DNA of 5,193 bases from Thiotrichaceae bacterium (GTDB lineage Bacteria > Pseudomonadota > Gammaproteobacteria > SZUA-229): NCBI GenBank assembly GCA_002746365.1, contig NVWZ01000024.1:10067-15259 (forward strand). The letters run 5' to 3'. Below are positions 5,183-5,193 of this stretch, piece by piece; position 1 is the first letter of the stretch; every line of letters starts with the position of its first letter. Below the pieces are notes generated by a model that saw only the letters and a list, made by a program, of their open reading frames with translations, made no database searches and had not been told where the DNA came from. The translations under genes and the position numbers were made by a program.

Positions 5183-5193
5183 CTAGTAAGGCG

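Noticed and set aside
1..5193. An undescribed multi-gene defence, toxin-antitoxin, secretion or biosynthetic system
   Set aside because: The intact genes are housekeeping or known families (ATPase, DUF302, glutaredoxin, CysG); nothing besides the DUF302-glutaredoxin pair suggests a linked system.

Overview
The window looks like ordinary chromosome from a gammaproteobacterium of moderate GC content. The evidence is a full-length CysG of the E. coli/Salmonella fusion type, a GrxC-type glutaredoxin, a GspE/PilB-family ATPase, and an inverted pair of GTAGGAGCG-type REP sequences like those known from Pseudomonas and relatives. All intact genes lie on the + strand. The genus cannot be fixed from the sequence. 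A sulfur- or redox-oriented metabolism is only hinted at, by siroheme synthase next to a DUF302-glutaredoxin pair.

Layout. Bases 2-154 are the last 50 codons of a protein ending in a LysM-like motif, closed by a strong intrinsic terminator (191-220). The gap 155-483 is packed with repeats: a pair of GGAA-looped stem motifs inside a near-identical direct repeat (234-305), a palindromic REP/MITE-like element made of two co-varying hairpins (318-397), and a short 11-bp-period tandem array (394-457). Next comes a decayed acylphosphatase gene (484-795) with in-frame stops and two compensating frameshifts, then an apparently orphan type II secretion/type IV pilus assembly ATPase (827-2614). The gap 2615-2979 holds a 108-bp inverted repeat built from three CACAGAG units per arm (2706-2813) and a good sigma-70-type promoter. 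That promoter serves a two-gene operon of a DUF302 protein (2980-3366) and a CGYC glutaredoxin (3371-3631). An inverted REP doublet (3634-3703) follows, then cysG (3752-5182), which makes siroheme from uroporphyrinogen III.

How the genes work together. The only clear functional unit is DUF302-grxC: tight spacing, one promoter, and a DUF302 protein with two family-typical cysteines beside a thiol oxidoreductase. CysG supplies siroheme for sulfite and/or nitrite reductases that lie outside the window. The secretion-type ATPase has no pilus or secretion partners within view.

I found no convincing undescribed multi-gene system. The most interesting content is non-coding: four different repeat families in three short intergenic gaps, one of which shows compensatory base changes that reveal its folded unit, plus the acylphosphatase pseudogene that an ORF finder would miss.
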